Source: Pyrocephalus nanus
Lineage: Eukaryota; Chordata; Aves; Passeriformes; Tyrannidae
DNA: 64,000 nucleotides
Direction of reading: 5' to 3'
Assembly: GCA_038380795.1 (NCBI GenBank)
Contig: CM076267.1
Location: 21,846,001-21,910,000 of the forward strand
Position numbers and translations under genes: made by a program. The notes below the pieces were generated by a model that saw only the letters and a program-made list of their open reading frames with translations, made no database searches and was not told where the DNA came from. Of the stretch, positions 57,001 to 64,000 are shown piece after piece. The first letter of the stretch is position 1. Every line of letters starts with the position of its first letter.

Positions 57001-60000
57001 TCACATCCTCTGATAAGAGGAACCATTGGTAGTTCAGGCTCAGGGCCTTTCAACCCATGATTGTACAGCAACACCTCCCACAGTGCAAGCAGTAACTGCT
57101 ACACAGGTCAAGGAGATCCCATCTATTACAGACCAGAAGCCATTAATTAGCTATTGGATAATAACAATTTTAGATAATTATCAAGCAAGACTACAAATTA
57201 GTCACCAGGAAAAGGACTCTGCAATTCATTACCACTCCTAAGCCTTTTCTTTGGGAAGTCTACTCCCCCTTTTTCTTAGTCACAGCTGACTAAACATGAA
57301 GTTCCTTGTTCAAACAGGTTTTCCTAATGGTTCATTACAGAAATACATTTTTGTATCAATCTGTAAGCATTCTACAATGATATGTTTACTATGGTAGCCT
57401 ATACTTAACTGAAAGGTACTTGCATTAGAAGCAAACAGAAAACACAATTTCTCACTAATCTATCAGATATGGCAGAAGTCTGAAGTGATGAGGACAGAAT
57501 ATGTTCATACCTGATATTTCCCATAGAAAAAGGCAGAGTCAATACTAGTGTTGTTACGTTCACCAACAATTAGTAAGACTCCCACCAGAACTGTTGGGAT
57601 TCTGAAAGAGCAAAATAGGAAGTATGTAACATATTTAGCATGCTCCTACTAATTCTGCAGGGAGGCATTTGAATTAACTTACCCCCATCCAGCTATGATG
57701 ATAAACCCAATGGGAATCTTTACTGTTTCTCTCTTCTTCAACAGAAACAAAGAGAAAGATAGAAAACCTAAAAAAACAAACAAAAATCCACCAAAACAAA
57801 ACCAAAAGAAATGCCTTGTTTACTATTAAATAAGTGTAGAGTCTAGAAGCTGTATGATGTGACCTGCTCAATAATTCAAGATATTCTTCTCAGATGTTTA
57901 AATAGTCTACAATTTTTTTTCTAGATGTATTCTGGGAAAGTAAATTAGAAATACCCATTGTCTTAAAAAATCATGTTAATAGTGAAACACTGAAGAAATT
58001 CCAGGACATTTTATATTAAACATCTATTTCTAAATATTAAGAAAGCTTCACAAGAATATAAAAAAATGTCATAAGAACATTTAAGACACAAGTAACTAAT
58101 TTCTTAAGGTACTGACAGCAGTTTTCTATTCTGACACCCATGAGTAATTGACAAATAATGTTGTATTCTGTTATTACATTTCTTTAAAAACTGACCAGTC
58201 CTTTGTAAAGCCAATGATAAATTTAACAAAAAAGTTTTACATATTTTTACATATATAACTATACATGGGAGTATCTTCTGGAACTGCCAATCTATTCACA
58301 ACTCAGCAGATCAGCAACATTCTCATGCTGAAGCAGGGTTAGTATTTACGCTAGGCCTTACCAATCACGAGCAACATATTTCAGCTAAACACCACAGGAT
58401 TAAACCCTTAGATTTCTAGACTCAAGAACAATACAAGAAGTCTTTTGAATACCCACAGTATTTTTAAAATTATGTATGTAAAGTTCTCCGAGCTTCTTGA
58501 TTCATCTTTCAATTCTGTCTTATTTCAATTCCTTCTTAATCATACACACACATACTGTTTTTAGAAATTACAACTGCCAGGGTTAAGAGATGTTAGAGTT
58601 ACTTTGGTATTTCCCTTCATTTGTATTTTCTACTTTTTGAGGCACCAAGTTTTCAAATCTACTTAATGCCGTATAGTTAAAATATTAAACTATGCATTAA
58701 TTAAAATTCACCCTTAATACTCTGACTAGCTGAAGGGCAACCCACCATATTCACTCTATTTGTAATTCCTTCTGCCTCAAGAGCAGGTTCTTGTCTCCTG
58801 TCACACAGGCTGCTGTATCCAGCAAAGACAAACAAGTCCTGCCCTAGGTATAAGCTTCAACAGCAGAAGCAGTGCCTGACACTTAGCCTTGTGCTGCCAC
58901 TGCTGCAGCTCGGCACAGCTTAAGAATCCATATTTATAGAGCTACATACAAGTGAAAGGAACAATTACTCTGAAGAATGTAACTTTATTTCAGTACATTA
59001 ATCTTTTATTACAGTACCTAAGTTCTGCCGAGTAAAATCATACCTGTCCATAGGTAGGTGCTGTAAAGTGAGCTGTAGAGAAATATAAAGACTAGGATCT
59101 GCATGGTGATGTCTTTCTCTTTAACAACAAAATTCCACACCACCATTCCAATGCAAGCAATAAACTGGAAAGAAAGGTAAGATGCCATCACTTAAATTGG
59201 GAAAGCAGGATGACAAGAAAAACTAAGCACAGTGCAACATACGTGCAACAAGCTTCAAAACTCCACCCCCAGGTTTACTGGAATGTGATTTTACAAAAAT
59301 TTACAAAAATTACAGCAAAGCACTGCCACAGTAAATTCAGTACTGCAGATGTGTCCCTTAACTATGGTACCCTATTTTCAGGAGGGGTTTTTTGAGAGCA
59401 ATTATATATATATATAAATATATAAACTGTGAGTAAGTCAAAGCTGAGAAAAAAACCAACTTTATATACTTTATAATAAGTAAAAGCTGATGTTTTTGAT
59501 AAGTACAAACCATTTATCTGAAATGATTTGCACATGAAACTGAGGTAAATAAACGTTTGTTCAGACAATAATTCGAACAGTTTTCACCCAGTGATACTGT
59601 ATATATGATAATTTTAGTACTGAAGGACTCCAAAAAGATAGGCTGAAATATTATGGGAACAATAACACAGTAGTTCAATTTTTTTATGGTGAAAGCTAAC
59701 TTTGCTGGTACAGAACAGAAGCACCTGCAGTTCTTGTACATGACATTTTTCTTATGCGAGTTTACTATATATATATATATGTAGAGAGAGATATTTTCTG
59801 TTTTAAAAAAGCCAGAACACTTCAGAAGGCACTACCACACAGATGTATTACAAGCACAGGCTGTTCTCACTGAATTTAACAGCAGTTGTGCAGTTGACTT
59901 CAAGGAAATAAGGAGCATCTACACTACATAGTTCTCTCTCAGATCAAATAACAATTAAAATTAATCCAGAGCCATTTGGCTTTGGCCTTCCCTAGCCACT

Positions 60001-63000
60001 GGCCATTCATTCCCACATCTCTTGCTTTCACCAGCACTTGCTCCTGCCTGCTCCCTCATCAAGCCACTTCAGGGGGATAAACATCACAAGGATTATTTTT
60101 CTATTTAGCTCCTTGAATCAGGTCACTATAGAGTCAAACCTACGCTGCTGCTCCTGGTACTGCTGACTTCAAATCAGTATAAATTGATACAGAAGTGCAC
60201 TCAACAGCATTGGGCAGTAACTGAAAATACATTTCAGAAGCCACTCTCCATTTTGATTGCTCATAGTTCTGTTTGAGAACCATAGTACCAGCATTAACTA
60301 TAATTTTCTTCAAGGGTGTATTTTAAGGCACAGAAATTGTTTAGACAAGTCACACATTAGAGTTCCCTGCTCTCCATAGATGGCTGTAAAGATATCAGAG
60401 TAGAAACAAAATTGGTAAAAATGTTAAAAAGACTTAAACCCTCAAATTCACACATCAGCATTCTTCTTACTACTGACCTGAGCAACAAGTAAATTTGTTG
60501 TAATCATATGAGGAAGCTGTTTGTATTTCTTACTCAGAAGAACAACAATAAGAGACCAGGTCTGTAACATACAAGAAAAAATAATTTAAGAATAAAACAA
60601 AACCCAAAAGAACAAAGAATATTCTTGCAGACTATGGTGAAATTAAATATACAACAAATCTTCTGGAAAAGTTTCTTAGCAACATGACTACTCTAGGTAG
60701 CTCCATACCAACTGCTGCCAGTCCCTATGCCTCTGCAGCCGTAGTCACAAAAAGCAATGCATCTTTGTGTTCTCATGCTGGTGAAATATTCCCAGGAAGC
60801 ACCAAGAACTCATCTCTGGTGTGCAGAAGCCTGGTTTTTCCTCAGGACATAAATGACCACAGAGTGGCCTAGCAATTTAGAATTTAAATCCCCACCCATC
60901 TCCCCTGAATCTCCCAAAATGATACGAGAGCAAGGGGCAGCATTCATTTCTGGCTTCTCTTCAGGCACAGCTTCAAGACAAGACAACAACTTCAGAAAAT
61001 TTAAACTCCTTCAAACATAAATGTTTTTATTTTAAAAAAGTAAATAGAATAATCACACTATCTCTATTTTTTTTTTTATAAAGCCAAAACACAAATCATG
61101 TTGGACTTCTAGATTATCTCACTTTTTAAGAAAAGAATTTCTAGGAAAGGAATTTGATAAATAAGTTAAACCTTTCAGGTTATATGTTTTCATTAATACT
61201 CATTAAGATTTCATTAAATAAATATTCAGTGACATTCCTGGAGCTAAAGTTTGTACACAGCCTTCATTACTGTGATACCCAAGCACCTCATTTGGCTTGA
61301 TGTAATTAGTCCCTGTGGTGTAAGCTAGCACTGTAATTCCCTCACACTCTATTATTAAAAAATGAAAACAAACCCAAACAAAAAAGAAACTTCCAAGCCC
61401 TGCACTAAGAGCTCTAATTCAGCCACTCATCTTTATAGTGCAACTTTCCAGCAGACCCACTGCTAAATCAAGATTTTTAACTCCTTCTTTATTTTTCTGC
61501 AACGGAATATGATGAAGAAATGAGTCTTACAGTGACTCAATTTGCTGCTTATGTACTACCACTACCCTGATACAACAGTGTGCTTTTGTACTTCCCTTCA
61601 CCAGCACCTACCAGAGAAATGAGGCTGACAATGCTGATGTCAAAGCTAACGTTTTGGAGTGCAGATGCCAGTGGGTTGGGGTCCATAGATGGAATGGTCA
61701 ACAGCCACGCAGACACATACATAATGGGTGCAGACACAAAAGTGCTAATCACCATGCCTGAGGTAATCTGCAAAAACAGTCAAACGAAAACAAGAACAGA
61801 GTTAATCAGATATTGAGCTAAATAATCTGCTTTCAGGAACACAACCGCTGGCAAAATTGGACCTTTGAATTAAACATACACAGACCTTTAACAAATCCAT
61901 CTGTTGCTTCTATAACAAATTATTTAGAATTTAAGCCAGAAAGTATCTGGCTTATACATGCAGCTAAACTGAACATTTTTACAAGCTTCTGAAATAGCAG
62001 GAATAGAGAGTTCTCTACTGCAAATTCTTACAGAGTTTTTTCATGGGTGTCAAATACACTAATGGTTACAGTCTAGGGCTGAATTTACACTGTCACAATC
62101 TACTTTTGGATGCAAATATTCATACCATAAATAAATAAGAAAACATATAGTTATGCAAATAGTAATATGCACCGATTCATGAGAACAAACCATATATATT
62201 TACATCCAAGTGATTTCTAATTTGGCTTTCATAATTTTTCTGCTTTCTGGAATTTGCACAGTGATGGAAGTGTGAACTGTTGCTCATACTACAGACTACT
62301 GCTTTAAACAGATTTCTTCAATTTGCAGGGCACAAAATTCTATCTTTCAAGATTTACTTTTAGTATCCTTTCCTCCCCTTTATCTTAAAAAACCCAAACC
62401 AAAACCCAATCATCTAAACAATCCCTAAACAGAAAACATTAAAAACAACAGAAGTTAACAGAAATGTTTCAATGTCACTTCAAGTGGATGAAACCTTTCT
62501 AAAATTTGTATTTTAAGTTGAAAAGGTAATTGGTACTCTCTATTATACATTAAAAAAAGTAAAATGCCTTTCTTTCACAAGATTTAATTGAAGGGCAACA
62601 CAATGGAATCAGTTAACGCATAAGATCTTTCAGCATTGAACTAAAACTATTCTTCAAAGATAAGGTCTTTGAAAAAAAAACACAACAAAAAACCCAAACC
62701 CAAACCTCAACAAAGATACAAGTTCTTTATATTTAAAGTTATCCTAGTTCTTCCTACTAGAGTCATGAATAAAAAAAGTAGAAGGACTTATATGAATATC
62801 TACTATCAAGGCCCTTGAGAGATCAGGTAAGATCCAGGGAGTAAGAGTAAGCCTAAGATGTCTATAATACAGAAAAGCAAATTCTTTAACCCTACTTATT
62901 TAAGTACTTCATCAACAAAATTAGGCTCAAAGTTAGCACATATTTGGAAAAGTCTAACTACATACAATTCCTACTTCCATATTAAATTGACTTGCAAATA

Positions 63001-63131
63001 TCGCGACACCAGGTGCTGCTGGAAAAACTCCATAAAGAAATGCATAGTTTGATAAACTGGTGTGGTTGACCGCGCTGTCACTCCTGTCCAAGAGCTCCAC
63101 CATTTCTCTACAGAGAAATGGCATCATAAGT
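48026..63131 (-). CDS. GPR155: GPR155 (LYCHOS), lysosomal cholesterol sensor; 5' end beyond window
   Basis: Thirteen 3'-most coding exons, minus strand: 62966-63131, 61612-61767, 60478-60561, 59044-59164, 57683-57767, 57511-57601, 56295-56577, 55541-55642, 53688-53821, 52058-52153, 51095-51159, 50328-50465, 48026-48248. All phases join, giving about 580 codons. About 300 N-terminal residues lie beyond 64,000. Visible parts: the end of the PIN-transporter-like domain (YAFLYGVFPAAPGVAIFA), GPCR-like membrane helices, a long hydrophilic loop with an SSAQ-type 8-residue repeat, a cysteine-rich stretch, and a C-terminal DEP domain (FFGCDLVNWLI, DEYLYYRF). GPR155 senses lysosomal cholesterol and regulates mTORC1 through GATOR1. 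The protein ends soon after the DEP domain (RSVAVESH), apparently shorter than human. The donor of exon 56295-56577 is the least certain boundary. Confidence 0.93.
48249..50327 (-). other. GPR155 last intron
   Basis: A 2.1-kb AT-rich intron between the linker exon and the DEP-domain exon, with donor GTAAGG and acceptor TACAG. No other gene or mobile element is recognised. Confidence 0.7.
52154..53687 (-). other. GPR155 intron holding the cryptic exon
   Basis: A 1.5-kb intron between the exons ending GLFA and beginning NLSSC, with donor GTAAAT. Apart from the candidate terminal exon at 53,415-53,504 nothing is recognised. Confidence 0.65.
53415..53504 (-). other. Possible cryptic terminal exon in GPR155
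   Basis: On the minus strand, a good acceptor (T-rich tract then TGCCAG, ending at 53,505) is followed by 29 in-frame codons and a TAA stop at 53,415-53,417. The preceding exon (53,688-53,821) ends in phase 0, so joining would replace the C-terminal third with a short acidic/lysine tail (IMNLRQVKTDDD... PKGKKDENT). I recognise no family. It may be an alternative last exon or a chance open frame. Confidence 0.25.
53822..55540 (-). other. GPR155 intron 53.8-55.5 kb
   Basis: A 1.7-kb AT-rich intron with donor GTAAAG and acceptor TTTTTCAG. An A-run lies near 54,171. No gene or recognisable mobile element is seen. Confidence 0.65.
55643..57510 (-). other. GPR155 introns around the loop exon
   Basis: Two introns flank the loop exon at 56,295-56,577: 55,643-56,294 and 56,578-57,510. 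The first begins with a weak donor (GTAGAT) while a strong GTAAGG lies about 65 nt downstream after an in-frame stop. A TA-rich microsatellite is near 56,622-56,637. No other gene is seen. Confidence 0.6.
56311..56400 (-). repeat. 24-bp coding minisatellite in the GPR155 loop
   Basis: Three to four diverged 24-bp units encode SSAQSSPE, SSAQPSPG and SSAQTSAE on the minus strand. It keeps the frame and lies in a hydrophilic, presumably disordered loop after a membrane helix, where length variation would be tolerated. Confidence 0.75.
57768..59043 (-). other. GPR155 intron 57.8-59.0 kb
   Basis: A 1.3-kb AT-rich intron with donor GTATGA and acceptor TTTTTTTAG. It begins with an A/CCA-rich low-complexity patch. 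Nothing else is recognised. Confidence 0.65.
59165..60477 (-). other. GPR155 intron 59.2-60.5 kb
   Basis: A 1.3-kb intron with donor GTCAGT. It contains TA microsatellites near 59,404-59,425 and 59,766-59,780 and a short TTTACAAAAA tandem near 59,290-59,310. No gene is seen. Confidence 0.65.
60562..61611 (-). other. GPR155 intron 60.6-61.6 kb
   Basis: A 1.05-kb AT-rich intron with donor GTAGGT and acceptor TTACAG. Only homopolymer runs are noted (T run near 61,068). Confidence 0.65.
61768..62965 (-). other. GPR155 intron 61.8-63.0 kb
   Basis: A 1.2-kb intron with donor GTATGT and acceptor TTTTTGCAG. It holds AACCCAAACC-type A-rich tracts near 62,390 and 62,690, similar to that at 9.4 kb. 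No gene is seen. Confidence 0.65.
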
Positions 63132-64000
63132 CTGAAAAGAGAGGAGGAAAAAATTGGAAAAAAATATTATTCAAGCTATAGCAATAGACTCTTCTTTACT
63201 CAGAAAATGAACCAAAAGGAAATTTAAGGTTTGACTGAATACTATTTTTGAAAAGCAAAATACTAACATAATTTTGAATGACTGCCTTTATTCTTACCAA
63301 GGCAATTACCAGCTGCTTAAAAATCTTATGTCACAAGTTACATTAAAAAAAAAAAAAGAAAAATGACAACAAACTCTGGGATATAAGCATACACATTCCT
63401 TATATTAACCTTGGATTTAGAAAGGTAAAACATGAAGCACCCTTTATTTTTCAACTGTTAAATAATAGCCAGAAGCAGTCAGAAGCTGTGAAACTCTGAT
63501 CACCTTTCTGCAAGCTGTCTGAAATATAACAAGGGTTCAAGCTTATGTAACCCGTTCCAAATGTTTTGACCAACAAACCCCCTGCATCAATGCTATTTTG
63601 TTCACCTTTAGAAATAGCCCAGATCTCACAGAGACCCAGTGGAAGCCTTACACAGGGTCACCAGTAAAGCAAAGTGGTAATATTAAACCCCAAATTTTTT
63701 CACATTCTTACAAAATTTGTCATTTACAGGCTAGGTATTTAAGTTTGCTAGTTAGTTGTACTGATATTCAAATGCACCTTCAAAATTAACAACATGAACT
63801 TGACCACCAAACAATGATTCTATTATGTTAATTGTAGCGCAGTAGGAAATGAACTATTTAATTCACTGTTAACTGAGACATATTCAAGGGAAGATAATGA
63901 GTTCTAAATATAACTTGTCATTTATTCATGCTTAAAAAGTCAGCAGTTTAAAAGCATAAGGTGACCATTTTTAAGCTCTTCCAATATAGCAGTTTCAAAG
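63132..64000 (-). other. Part of a GPR155 intron running off the window
   Basis: No exon encoding the missing transporter-like N-terminal helices is found in these 869 bp. The stretch is AT-rich with an A run near 63,344-63,356, and is best read as intron whose 5' exon is beyond 64,000. Confidence 0.6.

Overview
The window is vertebrate nuclear DNA: spliced genes with GT-AG introns, 5' CpG islands, Kozak starts, AT-rich introns and no bacterial or phage architecture. Four genes are recognised from their proteins: SP9 (+), CIR1 (-), SCRN3 (+) and GPR155 (-, 5' part beyond the right edge). This order and orientation matches the SP9-CIR1-SCRN3-GPR155 block of human chromosome 2q31. Modest introns, short intergenic gaps, very GC-rich promoters and scarce young repeats suggest a sauropsid, most likely a bird. 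I cannot name the species.

Layout: 1-6.2 kb is non-coding 5' flank of SP9, with homeobox- and SOX-motif-rich stretches, short CpG islands, a purine tract and a (CA)n microsatellite. SP9 occupies about 6.2-9.1 kb (two coding exons, 458 aa). The 9.1-14.7 kb stretch alternates AT-rich enhancer-like blocks with CpG islands. CIR1 runs from 36,180 down to 15,610 in ten coding exons (466 aa), including a 14-nt microexon and a GC-AG intron. CIR1 and SCRN3 start head to head 439 bp apart in a CpG island that contains a 12-copy, 21-bp minisatellite. SCRN3 has seven coding exons (36,620-42,723, 420 aa). After a 5.3-kb gap with no recognisable gene, the last 13 coding exons of GPR155 (about 580 codons) run from 63,131 down to 48,026.

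The genes are not a pathway. SP9 is a developmental transcription factor with the expected regulatory flank. CIR1 is a nuclear corepressor, SCRN3 a secernin-family protein and GPR155/LYCHOS a lysosomal cholesterol sensor. The CIR1/SCRN3 pair probably shares a bidirectional promoter; the other neighbours converge.

I found no unknown multi-gene system. The points most worth a second look are the promoter minisatellite with its 84-bp higher-order period, a 91-nt hairpin in CIR1 intron 7, two adjacent perfect palindromes beside a SCRN3 splice acceptor, a possible undescribed terminal exon inside GPR155, and palindromic TAATTA/SOX clusters around SP9. Exon limits were set by splice signals, reading phase and remembered family sequence; no alignment could be run.
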